Shown here one piece after another: positions 48,241 to 59,674 of a stretch of 64,000 bases of DNA. Below the pieces are notes generated by a model. That model ran no database searches and was not told the DNA's origin. It saw only the letters and a program-made list of their open reading frames with translations. The position numbers and the translations under genes are program-made. Every line of letters starts with the position of its first letter. The first letter of the stretch is position 1. Source of the stretch: Rattus norvegicus (taxonomy: Eukaryota > Chordata > Mammalia > Rodentia > Muridae); the NCBI RefSeq assembly GCF_036323735.1, contig NC_086034.1, positions 13,286,001 to 13,350,000 of the forward strand, written 5' to 3'.

Positions 48241-49070
48241 ACAAAACCAATAGGAGACTTTTTCTTAAATATGGTAGAAAATAAGGATGTCCTCTGACTT
48301 CCATGCAAGCAGTATGACATTCCACACTTGGAATCATGACACATGAATGAGCACCTTTATGCATATTTAATATGCATATTTATATACATACTGTGTGCAC
48401 ACACAAAGATAAAAAGGAGACTTGGCTGCTTTTGTGTTCCAAATAACAGCAGAGACTACTTATCAGTTCACAATGAAATCTATAAACACCTATGTATTAT
48501 CAAGTTTTGTGGCTACTGTTTTCTAAATTGTGATGGTTTTGTTCCCTCAAAGTTTAGTGTCCTTGATTTAGTAAAAACAATGCTTGCAGCAAAACCAAGA
48601 GTTGTCTGTTAGGTTGTTGACTCCATGGACCCTGAGATAACCATGGAGGCTGGGAAGAATTTGGCGAGGATGCTTTGAACTCATGACTTTCCTTACTAGG
48701 ACTGTTTGGAAATTGGTATATTAAGAAAAAATATTAGATTATCTACAATCAATTTGTCATTTCTCTTAATACTTTTCTAGCTTAATGTACTATTTTGAAA
48801 TTTGGTGCCACTCATGTTTTAGTAAACAAACTGCTATAGAGATTGACGGCTTTCATATTTACCTTCACTAGTCCTCATTTGTATGTTTATAATTTCAGGG
48901 GGAACAGAGTTGAAGCAAAGGAAAAGATATCCAGGGCCAATTTTACTACTTTATTTTTAAACTATATATTCTTTCTTGGCTATAACATAATTGGATTCTA
49001 TGTATGTTTTGACATTATTAGTACAAATAACATTCTATTCTTTGCTATCCATATCTTTAATTTTTTTAAA
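48241..49070. other. Unassigned AT-rich sequence
   Basis: No recognised gene or repeat. Confidence 0.4.
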
Positions 49071-49217
49071 GCCAGTTAGGAATAGTAGCACATGCCTTTA
49101 ATCCATTCCAGCACTCAGGAGACAGAGACAGCAGAACTCTGCATCTGTGAGTTACAGGCCAGCCTGGTTTACAGTATGAGTTACAAGACAGTCAGAACTA
49201 CAAAAGAGACCATGTCT
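49071..49217 (+). mobile_element. B1 SINE, diverged
   Basis: GCCAGTTAGGAATAGTAGCA, CATGCCTTTAATCCATTCCA, GCACTCAGGAGACAGAGACA and TACAGGCCAGCCTGGTTTAC match B1 in sense with many CpG-decay and other changes. Confidence 0.9.
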
Positions 49218-49361
49218 GGACAAAGATTTGTTTTCTAGAAGCCTATGGTTTTAGCAAACATTAAAACATAAATATTACTATGTAAACTAGTTATGTACTG
49301 ATTAGTTTAAGGAGCAAATATCCATTGCTATCTTTTTTCTTCCCAAACTATTTACTTCAAG

Positions 49362-49560
49362 TTGGCTTGCCCAGTAGGTAGAGATGACTACACAAGTTCA
49401 ATCTCTGAACCTCATGTAGTAGAAGGAAATAACTGACTTCTTTAAGTTGTCTTCTGACCACCACATGCATGCAGCTGCACATGTTATCTCCCTCTAATAA
49501 CCACAAGAAAACCACACAGCAACCATAACCATCACCACCATCACCAACACCACAATAACA
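49362..49560 (+). mobile_element. B2/B3-type SINE, diverged
   Basis: GTTGGCTTGCCCAGTAGGTA, CAAGTTCAATCTCTGAACCT and AAGTTGTCTTCTGACCACCA with CATGCATGCAGC match the B3 layout (GTTGTCCTCTGACCTCCACATG core). An (ACC/ATC)n-like tail follows at about 49500-49560. Confidence 0.75.
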
Positions 49561-50160
49561 ACGAACTTTATGTAATGTATTGGGATTGAATATAATAATA
49601 TATCTGAAACCACTGTGCAAACTCGAAGTGTTTGGTAATAATAGTTTTGAACAATTACATAGGAATTTGCAAGTGGATGCACTCATGCTCCTGAAAATAT
49701 TACTCATTATACATTTTCTTTACTGGGAAAATAAAAAGATATAACTAATGGCAAAGCATAAAGGAGGTAAAATAAAAGGATTGAATTTCTTGGGCAACTG
49801 CAGAGCTACAGGGTTAGAAACATTTTTGTTCTTTTTTTTTCAGTCATAAATCTCATCAATTATACCAGAGGCTAAGTATTGTCAGACCTGGGATCTGACT
49901 GGGACCAGATCAAAACTGGGAAGTGGGTAAAATTTGTCTTCAAGTATCTTTCCTTGATCTAATACCCTAGTAAATTTACCTCTGGGGAACTTTTTGTCCT
50001 CCAAAGAGAAATATTAGATTTTTTTCTTATTTGTTAGTTGTGGTCAATAGAAATTGGCACTGTTTGGCTGAAAAAATAATATGAGAAGTTATGGTGTGAT
50101 ATTAATCAGAGCAGAGAGGAATACAAAGAAGAGCAGGGACACTTAGAAGAGGCAAGAACA
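49561..50160. other. Unassigned sequence
   Basis: No recognised gene or repeat. Confidence 0.4.
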
Positions 50161-52188
50161 ATATTTTTTTTTCATTTTTTATTAGTTATTTTATTTATTG
50201 ACATTTTAAATGTTATACTTCTTTCTAGTTTCCCCTCCACAAACACCCTATACCCGTCCTCCCTTCCTCTGCCTCTTTGAAGGTGCTTTCCCACCCACCC
50301 ACCCAGTCCTGCCTCAGCACCCTAGCATTGCTCTACCGTGGATCATCAAGCCTCCATAGAGCTTCCCAGTGATGCCCAATAAGGCAATCCTCTGTTACAT
50401 ATCCAGCTGGAGCTATGGGTCTGATGATATGTACTCTGGTTGGTGGTTTAGTCCCTGGGAGCTTTGGGGTGTCTGGTTCATTGATATTGTTGTTCATACT
50501 ATAGAGTTGCAAGCATCGTCAGCTCTTTCAGTCCTTCCTCTAACTCCGCCAGTGGGGTCACCCTGCTCTGTCTGATGGTTGGCTGAATACATCCACATCT
50601 GTACTGGTCAGGCTCTTGCTGGGCCTTTCAGAGGACAGCTATACCAGGATCCTGTCAACAAGCACTTCTTGGCATCAGCAATAGTGTCTGGGTTTGGTGT
50701 CTACAGATGGGATGGATCCCTAGGTGGGGCAGTCTCTGGACTGGGCCTTTCATTCAGTCTCTGCTCAACTCTTTGGTCCTGTACTTCCTTTTGACAGGAG
50801 GAATTCTGGATTAATATTTTTGAGGTGAGTGGGTGGTCCCATCTCTCAACTGGGGCCATGACTATCTACTGGATATGGTCTCTATAGTTTCTCTCTCCCC
50901 TTTGTTGGGTATTTCCGCTTATCCCTGTTGTGTCCTGGGAACATCTTGGGTCCCTGACAGCTGGAACTTTCTAGTTTCTACCTCCTAGATCCCCCTCCTC
51001 CACTGCAACTCTCCTCATGAAAAATTCCTGACTCTCTGTCTCCCCATCTCTTCCCTTATCTGAACTGCCCCCCTTTCCTTCTCCATACCCCCTCTCTCCC
51101 ATATTCCCCTCTCCTACTACATCCTGAGATTATTTTCTTACCACTTTTTTTAGGACTGTAGCACCAACACTTTGGTGTTGGCTTCTTCTTGAATTTCATA
51201 TGGTCTATAAGTTGCTTTGTGGATATCCTGACATACTTTTTGGTTAATATCCACTTATCAGTGTTTTTTGTGTGACTGGGTTACCTCACTCAGGATGATA
51301 CTTTTTAGTTCCATCCATTTGCCTGTCAATTTCATGAAGTCATTGTTTTTAATAGCCGAGTAGTGTAAATGTACATTGTGTAAATGTACAACATTTTCTG
51401 TATCCATTGCTCTGTTGAGGGACATCTGGGTTCTTTCCAGCTTCTGACTATCACAAATAAGGCTGCTATGAACATAGTGGAACATGTGTCCTTGTTATAT
51501 TTTGGAGAATCTTTTGGGAATATGCCCAGGAGTGGTATAGCTGGGTCCTCAGGTAGTACTATGTCCAATTTTCTGTGGAGCCTCCAGACTGATTTCCAGA
51601 GTGGTTGAACCAGCTTGCAATCGCACCAACAATGGAGGAGTGTTCCTCTTTCTCTACATCTTCACCAATATCTACTGTCACCTGATTTTTTGATCTTGGC
51701 CATTCTGCCTGGTATGAGGTGGAATCTCAGGATCAGTTTATTAAAATTTCCCTGATGACTAAGTATATTGAACATTTCTTTAGGTGCTTCTTGCCCATTT
51801 GGTGTTTCTTATTTGAGGATTCTCTATTTAGCTCTGTGCCCCATTTTTAATAGGGTTATTAGGTTCTCTGGAGTCTAACTTCTTGAGTTCTTTTAATATT
51901 TTGAATGTTAGCCCTCTATTGAATGTAGGGTTGATAAAGATACTGTCCCAGTCTGTGGGTTGCTGTTTTGTCTTCTTTACAGTGTCCTTTGCCTTACAGA
52001 AGCTTTTCAACTTTATGAGGTCTCATTTGTCAATTGTTGATGTTAGAGCACAAACCATTGGTGCTCTGTTCATGAAATTTTCTCCTGTGGCAATGTGTTT
52101 GAAGATCTTTCCGACTTTCTCTTCTATTAGATTCGTCAAATCTGGTAGGTGTTTGATCTACTGGACTTGAGCTTTGTACAAGGAGATA
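50161..52188 (-). mobile_element. L1 (older rodent type), 3' part, left of a nested insertion
   Basis: Antisense L1 3'UTR at 50161-51245: GTTACATATCCAGCTGGAGC, CTCTGGTTGGTGGTTTAGTC, AGCAATAGTGTCTGGGTTTG and GACAGGAGGAATTCTGGATT match the older rodent L1 3'UTR. The antisense ORF2 C-terminal part lies at 51246-52188, with minus-strand peptide PEDPAIPLLGIFPKDSPKYN. A plus-strand L1 interrupts it, and ORF2 antisense resumes at about 53743. Confidence 0.9.
51246..52188 (-). pseudogene. L1 ORF2 C-terminal remnant (host copy)
   Basis: Aligns with copy C from about 40445 to 41405. The cysteine-rich region is present as decayed sequence near 51610-51670. Stops and indels break the frame. Confidence 0.88.
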
Positions 52189-53742
52189 AGACTTATGCTC
52201 TAAGATCAGGAATCCACAAATGGGATCTCATAAAACTACAATGCTTCTGTAAGGCAAGGGGCACTGTTGTTAGGACAAAACAGCAACCAACAGATTGGGA
52301 AAAGATCTTTACCAATTCTACAACTGATAGAGGGCTTATATCCAAACTATAAAAAGAACTCACGAAGTTAGATTGCAGGGAGACAAATAACCCTATTAAA
52401 ATGGGGTTCAGAGCTAAACAAAGAATTCACAGCTGAAAAATATTGAATGGCTAAGAAGCACCTAAAGAAATGTTCAATATCCTTAATCATAAGGGAAATG
52501 CAAATCAAAACAACCCTGAGATTCTACCTCACACCAGTCAGAATGGCTAAGATCAAAAACTCAGGCGACAGCAGATGCTGGTGAGGATGTGGAGAAAGAG
52601 GAACACTCCTCCATTGTTGGTGGGATTGCAGACTGGTACAACCATTCTGGAAATCAGTCTGGAGGCTCCTCAGAAAATTAGACATTGTACTACCTGAGGA
52701 CCCATCTATACCTCTCTTGGGCATATACCCAAAAGATGCCCCAACATATAACAAAGACACATGTTCCACTATGTTCATAGCAGCCTTGTTTATAATAACC
52801 AGAAGCTGGAAAGAACCCAGATGCCCTTCAACAGAGGAATGTGTTTCAACAGAAAAAGTGTGTAGCAATGGAAAGCTACTCAGCTATCAAAAACAATGAC
52901 TTTATGAAATTCATAGGCAAATGGATGGAACTGGAAAATATCATCCTGAGTGAGGTAACCCAATCATAGAGAAACACACATGGTATGCACTCATTGATAA
53001 GTGGATATTAGCCCAAATGCTTGAATTACCCTAAATGCACAGAACACATGAAACTCAAGAAGGATGACCAAAATGTGGATGCTTCACTCCTTCTATTAAA
53101 GGGGAACAAGAATACCCTTAGGAGGAGATAGGGAGGCAAAGTTTAGAACAGAGACTGAAGAAACACCTATTCAGAGCCTATCCATATGTGGCCTATACAT
53201 ATACAGCCACCAAACTAGATAAGATGGGTGAAGCAAAGAAGGGCAGGCTGACAGGAAACGGGTGTAGATCTCTCCTGAGTGACACAGCCAGAATAAGGCA
53301 AATACATAGGTGAACGCCATCATTAAACCACTGAACTAAGATTGGGACCCCCGTTGAAGGAATCAGAGAAAGGACTGAAATAGCTTGAAGGGGCTTGAGA
53401 CCCCATATGAACAACAATGCCAACCAACCAGAACTTCCAGGGACTAAGCCACTACCCAAAGAGTACATGGACTGACCCTGGGCTCCAACTGCACATGTAG
53501 CAATGAAAAGCCTAATAAGGGCACCAGTGGAAGGGGAAACTCTTGGTCCTGCCAAGGCTGGACCCTCAGTGAACAGGATTCTTGGTGGGAAGGTGGTAAT
53601 GGGGGGGAGGATGGGGAGGGGAACATCCATATAGAAGGGGAGTGGGAGGGGTTAGGGCGATGTTGTCCTCGAAAGCGGGAAAGGGAATAATATTTGAAAT
53701 GTAAATAAGAAATACCCAATTTAATAAAGATGGGGGGAATAA
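52189..53742 (+). mobile_element. 5'-truncated rat L1, opposite orientation to its host L1
   Basis: Sense ORF2 C-terminus starts at about CTTATGCTCTAAGATCAGGA (52191) and runs to about 53015. It is followed by a 3'UTR with G-rich tract (about 53580-53670) and an A-rich end near 53740. It interrupts the minus-strand L1, whose ORF2 resumes at about 53750 (CAGTTTGCATTTCTACATGC). The 3'UTR is rat L1Rn-like, similar to copies A-C, so it is the younger of the two. The exact target duplication could not be settled. Confidence 0.9.
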
Positions 53743-54035
53743 AAGAATGGGTCAGTTTGCATTTCTACATGCTGACCAACAGTTGAAGCAGCACTATTGT
53801 TGAAAATGCTCTTTTTTCCCACTGAATGTATTTTGCTCCTTTGTCAAAGATCAAGTGACCATAGGTATATGGGTTCATTTCTGGGTCTTTAATTCTAGTC
53901 TGCTGATCTACCTTCCTATCTCTGTACCACTACTGTGCAGTTTTTCTCCTCATTGCTCTGTGATACAGCTTGAGGTTAGGGATGGTGATTCCTCCAGAAG
54001 TTCTTTCATTGTTCAGAATGTTTTTACCATTCTGT
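53743..54035 (-). mobile_element. Continuation of the interrupted minus-strand L1 (ORF2)
   Basis: GCTGACCAACAGTTGAAGCA, GGTTCATTTCTGGGTCTTTA, CTCTGTACCACTACTGTGCA and GATGGTGATTCCTCCAGAAG match antisense ORF2 of copy C at 41405-41680. The copy is lost after about 54035. Confidence 0.88.
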
Positions 54036-55554
54036 GTATAACATACCTGTGTATCTGGTTATATTTTACTTTTACTATATTTTATATTTTTAAGATAAGT
54101 TTGAGATTTATAAAAAAATGCAAGAAATAGCACTGGAAATTCTGATGCACCTTGCACACAGGAACCACTATGGCCAACTTCCAATGACAGAATAGCAAAT
54201 GAAAAATATGTATAAATTATTCAGAGCAAATTCATAATTCATTCAGATTTTCTTAAAGTTTTTCTTCTAGGATTTAGTCCAGGGTACCACATTACATTTT
54301 AGTTTTATGTTCCCTTTTTCTCTTCTTGGCAATGAATTTTGTCAAATGTTCCTTGTTCTTTGTGATCATGAAACACTGAGGATTTTTGGCTCATTACGTT
54401 GTGGGACTTCTCAATATTAGAGTTCATGTGATGCGCTTTTATCCTGAACACTCATAAGTATGTTTTCTATTTTACTATGTGTGTGTGCTTCTGAGTACCA
54501 TGTTGATTGTGTTACTGTGGCATGCGTGTCTCCCATAACTCATGTGTAGTGTTCAGGGGACAGCTTGTGAGAATTAGTTCTCCCTTTTACCATGTGAGTC
54601 CTGGGGATCAAATTATAGTTAGGTTAAATGCTTAAGGAAGTTTGACAAGACCCAGTATGGCTGTCTGAAGACTGGGGAAACAGGAAAACTAGTGGTATAG
54701 GTCAATCTAAATCCAAGGATATTTTATAATCCAGAGTCTTGATGACTATACTTGTGTTCTAACTCCAGAAAATGAGCAATGCTCATTGCCCCTCCCTTTT
54801 TGTTTTCTTCATATCATCTGTAGTCCAACGATTTTAAAATCAATCTCAGTGGAAGAGTCTTACAGAAATCCCATCCAAGAAATGTTTCCCTAGCTATTTG
54901 GCTATTTCTTAGTCCAATTCATTGACACTATTAGCATGAGATTTGCAACTATTTTCAATATGTATCATCTTCTGTTTTCCATGCATATTATATACAATTT
55001 ATCTATATTACATATAATTCTTTACAGACATTACACTCCAACCACAGTGTTACTAGACTCTTCCTAGCCCCCAACCATAACACCCTTTGCTTCAGATCCC
55101 CTGTTTAAATGGAAAAATGAGCAGGTGTCCTAGGGATATCAACTGAATTACAATAAGCTCAGGCACAAATCTTTATGTGAAGGCTGAATAATGAAACCCA
55201 GTAGAGGGAAAGGGGTTTCAACCAAGAGCAGTCAGGTACAGAGACACCTCACACCCTTTGTTAGGAGTCCCACAAGAATACTAAATTATACAACCATACC
55301 ATAAATTCAGAAAACCTAGTTTAGACTCATACAGGATCTGTGATTTTTCACTTCAGTGTCTCTGAGTCCATATGAGCCATACTCAGTTGATTCTGTGGGT
55401 CATGTTTTATAGTGTACTTGACTACTTTCGTTCAAAATATCATGTCGTTCAAAATAGCATTCCTCTGTGGAGGTTCCCTAGCTTTGCCACATTGTTTGGC
55501 TTGTTTCTCTTCCTCCCTGTCCTCCCAGATATTCCAACCCCACACCCATCTACA
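54036..55554. other. Unassigned AT-rich sequence
   Basis: No recognised gene. I could not assign a repeat family. Confidence 0.4.
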
Positions 55555-55770
55555 ATAACTGAGAGTTTTGTTGGTATAGTAGCCTTGGCTGACATTTGTG
55601 TTCTCTTAGGGTCTGCATGACCTTTGTCCAGTCTCTTCCAGCTTTTAGTGTCTCTGTTGAGAAGTCTGGTGTAATTCTGATAGGTCTGCCTTTATATGTC
55701 ACTTGACCTCTTTTCCTTACCACTTTCAATATTCTGTCTTTGTTCTATGCATTTGGTGTTTTAATCCCTC
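55555..55770 (-). mobile_element. L1 ORF1 C-terminal fragment
   Basis: ATAACTGAGAGTTTTGTTGG, TTTGTGTTCTCTTAGGGTCT, TGATAGGTCTGCCTTTATAT and GCATTTGGTGTTTTAAT match antisense ORF1 of copy C at about 44462-44690. Only this 0.2-kb scrap is present. Confidence 0.88.
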
Positions 55771-56436
55771 CAAATCATAGCAATTCCTCTCTTCCTATCC
55801 CTAGTCTGTGCAAATCTCAAGATCCCACTTCAGTCTATGTGTCCAGCCATTGACCATTGGTTCTATATAGATTGATCAAAAACCAGTTGGCGACAAGGCC
55901 CTTCAGTGTTTGGACATGCAGATTCCTGATTTGGGGGGCCAGATTAATTCAAGGCATTAGAAGCAATCCCCAACATGGTCCATTGCATGCAGAATCATTT
56001 CTTCTCCATCTGATAGAACAGCTCCCTGTATTAGCAATGGGGAGGATTGTGAAAAGCTCCTTGGGAAGTGGCTAAGGTTAAAGCTATAACCAGTCTGAAT
56101 GCATAGTTAGATACATTTACTAGTCAAGACAAGATATGCTTTTTGTCATCCATGTGTAGTTGACCATCATGAAATACTTAGCTTTTTTTATAAGAATGTT
56201 TCATGCCCTGAACTCAGTTTCTTTTGCTGTCAAGGTACACATAGCAGCTAAGAATTCCTTAGACACTGATATCCTTTTCAAATTCTGAAAATTGCATGGT
56301 AACATATTGACTGTGTTATTATATTTAACACATCACCGTAACTTGTAATCAACTTACTGTTGGGTTTGAAATGTCTGCTGTTATGTGTTAGTTTTCTGCC
56401 TGTATTTCTACTTGTACATCACGTGCATACAATACT
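55771..56436. other. Unassigned sequence
   Basis: No recognised gene. GACAAGGCCCTTCAGTGTTT near 55890 might be old L1-type sequence, but the match is not secure. Confidence 0.35.
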
Positions 56437-56580
56437 TCTAGATACTAAAAGAGGGCAACATGGAACTGAAGTTCATGGATGGTTCTGAGCAGATATATGT
56501 GTGTTGGGAACCAAAGCTCTTTCCTCTACAAGAGCTGATGTGCTGTTGATTCCTGAGCCATCGCTTCTGACTCTCCACTG
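56437..56580 (-). mobile_element. B2/B3-type SINE fragment
   Basis: AAAGAGGGCAACATGGAACT, GTGTTGGGAACCAAAGCTCT and TGATTCCTGAGCCATCGCTT follow the reverse complement of B3/B2 (AGAGGGCATCA, GCTGGGAACCGAACCC, ACCACTGAGCCATCTCTCC) with strong divergence. Confidence 0.65.
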
Positions 56581-57139
56581 TCCCATTTTAAGGAGGCTAA
56601 AATTTTCGATTATATATGGTATGTGCAGCTAACTTAATTGTACTTGCACTTATTTTTCACCTTAAAATTTATTTCATTTCTTTCTCTTCTAATTTTTCGG
56701 TTAATTTAGTTTTCTGTGATTTGAAGCTTTTCAATTAGTTTTCCTACTTTCTCTTTGTTAGTATGCTCACCAGAATTCATTCGCTGATCAGTAGTTATAT
56801 CAGCAGTTAAATAAACTTGTCTTATTAATCTCTAGTATATACTTCAAGTACTTACTCTCTGAAAAAAATCTTTAAAAATAGTTAAATCTCTTAGCTTTTG
56901 CATTATTGTTTCCACTGGTCACAATCTTTGTCTTCATTACCACCGTCATCATTACTTCAATAAATATACAGTAGCATAGATTTAGTGATCAATTTACTTC
57001 CGTTATGGATTTTTTCTTTACTATATTATCATGTGCGGTTGCTAATCTTGGTTGGTAGCTATAAACTCCCAGGAAAAAGAAACTTCAGTTAAAGAGCTGT
57101 CTTTAACATACTGGCCTGTGGGAATGTCTGTGGGGCATT
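56581..57139. other. Unassigned AT-rich sequence
   Basis: No recognised gene or repeat. Confidence 0.4.
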
Positions 57140-57305
57140 GTCGTGATTGATGATAAATGTGGAACTACTCACTGTGAGTGTTACATCTCTAGACAGCTGG
57201 GCCTGGACTATATAAAAAAGCCTGCTGAGCAAGCCAGAGTGAGCCAGCAATTTCGCTCTGAACACTGCCCCATGGTTCCTCCCTCACTTTCTGCTTCCAG
57301 GCTTA
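57140..57305 (+). repeat. Medium-reiterated rodent repeat fragment
   Basis: GCCTGGACTATATAAAAAAG, CCTGCTGAGCAAGCCAGAGT and GAGCCAGCAATTTC match the same common rodent repeat as 22165-22280 (GGTTCTATAAGAAAGCAGGCTGAGCAAGCC in the consensus pattern I recall). No database name is assigned. Confidence 0.5.
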
Positions 57306-57613
57306 TATATAAAGAAACCTAAAATGTTCACAGTCCAATTATTTATTACAGTAAAGATGTTACTTCTCTTAAAACATAAATAGAAATTCTCTGTAATTCT
57401 TAACAGAATACAAAATACTATTTTTAATACAGACAAAGTATGTCTAAAATTACCATATAAAAATTACCTCAATTTGATTAAAAAGAAAATCTAGATTAAA
57501 AAATCAAAACGAAATAAAAAGGATAAAGTTTGGTAGAATTAACATTTAATTGAGAGTGATACATGGTATGTAAATTATCTTATTTCTGTTGTGATAAACA
57601 TGATCAAAAGCAA

Positions 57614-57722
57614 CTGTGAAGATTTGAATATGCTTGTACCATAGTGAGTGGCACTCTTAGGAGGTGTGGCTTTATTGGAGGAAGTGTAATCTTGTTAGAG
57701 GAAGTGTGTCACTATGGGGGCA
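57614..57722 (+). repeat. Medium-reiterated rodent repeat, left half (split by an LTR)
   Basis: GATTTGAATATGCTTGTACC, GTGGCACTCTTAGGAGGTGT and GAAGTGTGTCACTATGGGGG match a common rodent repeat. It breaks off at GGGGCA and resumes at 58962 with the same GGGGCA. It is the same family, in the opposite orientation, as 19942-20984 and 61757-62150. Confidence 0.65.
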
Positions 57723-58961
57723 TGCCAGGTCCAGCATGGCTGCATAAGGGAAGGTGCGACATAGATCTTGCCCCTGGAGCACCAACAGGCCATTGATCCC
57801 ATGACCACCACATGTACTGACGGTTGCTGTTGCCCCAAAGTTAATCTTCTATCCTTACTACTCTGCTTTCGATCTTTCTTTCTGGGAAATATACTTCCCC
57901 CATTACTCAGAGCTAATCATGCCATAGTAAATGAAAGAGACGCAGTTTTCAGGAATGAGGAATAGAGATGGTCATGAGGTTGTGGAGGACGAGGAACAGG
58001 CCCTCCACTTGGCCTTCAGGGCCATGAGAAAAGATCTAGACAATACAATCATGAGGGCCATAAAAAGCTTAGATGGTCCTTTTTGTAAATGGTTCAATGC
58101 CATACTTGGCCTTGAATTTGGAATCATGAGGAAGAACATGTACACTCTGGGCTAATGACTGCTGCATTCAATAGGATAAATTAACTGACATTAAGGATAA
58201 AGTATTAGAGTGGCTCAGAAAGGGTGTGGCGAGAAATATAGAAATTTATATATGATTTAGGAATAAAATAGTATTAGAAGGAGAGTACATCAGGTTATGG
58301 AGTTGCTAGGATAAGGAAATGAAGATTAAAGAATTAAAAGATGATGTAGAAACATATAAAAGTTAGTCCTCTGTTTCTCTAGCTGACTGAAAAATTGCAG
58401 ATACCAATGCCTGGAAAGATATAAGAGAGAGAGCTAACTGTTTTACTCACATAAATTTAAAGCTTTGTAAGGAACTATTTTAATTTTAGTAGTTTGTCAT
58501 TTTTCTAATTTTACACGAAGCAGTTACTAAAGACCACTGTCTGCTGTACCAGAAGACTAGAAGAGCTGTGGCCAGCTACCTATAAAGAACGGGCTGTGGA
58601 AACTCATAAGTAAATGTGTTTTTGCTTTGTGCTTGGTTCTGCTCTTAAGGAAATGGGGGCCTGGGATTGTTGATCTGGGACTTATAGAGTTTATGTAAAC
58701 TTAAGAATTTTTGATAATTATTAACAATGCTCAAAGCCTTGACGATAGAGCTTTAGTAAACACCAGACTGTGTTCAGGCTCTCTCTGATGATTATGAGGA
58801 TTAAGATGAAGTATAAAGAATAAAGGATCATCAGGGAACAGAGAGAGTACTTGCACTGGCAGCTTGCATCTACTACTGACTCTCAGTCATTATTGAATCA
58901 CCGCCACTCCCATTCTCACCTTTCTCAGGATCCTTGTCACAATGAGGCAAGGACCTTGGCA
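57723..58961. mobile_element. Candidate solo LTR of an endogenous retrovirus-like element
   Basis: The 1239-bp segment starts TGCCAGGTCC and ends GGACCTTGGCA, so its ends are inverted repeats with the TG...CA termini of LTRs. It is flanked on both sides by GGGGCA (57717-57722 and 58962-58967), a 6-bp duplication typical of ERVK-class integration. Removing it restores the expected sequence of the surrounding rodent repeat. A 74-codon frame at 57931-58155 matches no protein I recognise. No gag, pol or env is visible. The family is not named, and strand is undetermined. Confidence 0.65.
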
Positions 58962-58976
58962 GGGGCAGTACTTTGA

Positions 58977-59017
<41 letters not shown>

Positions 59018-59290
59018 TGCTCAAGTGCGGTCAGGACACAAAAATCCAGACCTTCCTCCTGGCTACCTATGGAAGATAGTCTCCTTCTGACTGACATCAG
59101 ATCAAGATGTAGAAGTTTCAGCTCCTTCTTTAGCATCATATCTGCCTGAAAGCTGCCATACTTCTTGCTGTGATGATAATGGACTGAGTCTCTGAAAGTA
59201 CAAGCTAGCTCCAATTAAAGGTATTCTTTTAAAGAATTGCTGTTGTCATGGTATTTCTTCACAGCCATGAAATCCTATATGAGACAGAAG
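58962..59290 (+). repeat. Medium-reiterated rodent repeat, right half
   Basis: GGGGCAGTACTTTGAGG, then after an (AT)n run GCATGCTCAAGTGCGG, ACATCAGATCAAGATGTAGA, CAGCTCCTTCTTTAGCATCA, TGATGATAATGGACTGAGTC and CATGGTATTTCTTCACAGCC complete the repeat begun at 57614. A 113-codon minus-strand frame across it is chance. Confidence 0.7.
58978..59015. repeat. (AT)n microsatellite
   Basis: It replaces the TCTCATATAT stretch expected at this point of the rodent repeat, so it probably grew from it. Confidence 0.95.
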
Positions 59291-59303
59291 CCTAAAGAAG
59301 AAA

Positions 59304-59305
<2 letters not shown>

Positions 59306-59355
<50 letters not shown>
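59306..59355. repeat. (AT)n microsatellite
   Basis: About 50 bases of AT units, just past the end of the medium-reiterated repeat. Confidence 0.97.
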
Positions 59356-59356
<1 letters not shown>

Positions 59357-59618
59357 TGAAGTTTACAATTCATTAACAAGGGAAATTAAGGTAAGAGCTC
59401 AAGGCAGAGACCTAGAGACAACTGAAACAAAAACAGAAATGCAGAAGTCAAAGGTTAAAATGACCTTAAACAGCTGTTTGATTTCTTAAAAATAATATTT
59501 TATTATATATTTGAGAATTTTTCATTTTTTAGAATATGTTTTATCAACTTCAACCTTTTCTTATCTCCTGTCAGATCCACCCTCAAATCTTTACCAACTC
59601 AATTCTCTCCTTAACTTT

Positions 59619-59619
<1 letters not shown>

Positions 59620-59669
<50 letters not shown>
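59620..59669. repeat. (TC)n microsatellite
   Basis: About 50 bases of pure TC units. The SLSLSL and RERERE frames across it are not genes. Confidence 0.97.

Positions 59670-59674
<5 letters not shown>

Noticed and set aside
57931..58155. A 74-codon frame that might be a gag scrap in the candidate LTR
   Set aside because: It matches no protein family that I recognise and is short enough to be chance.
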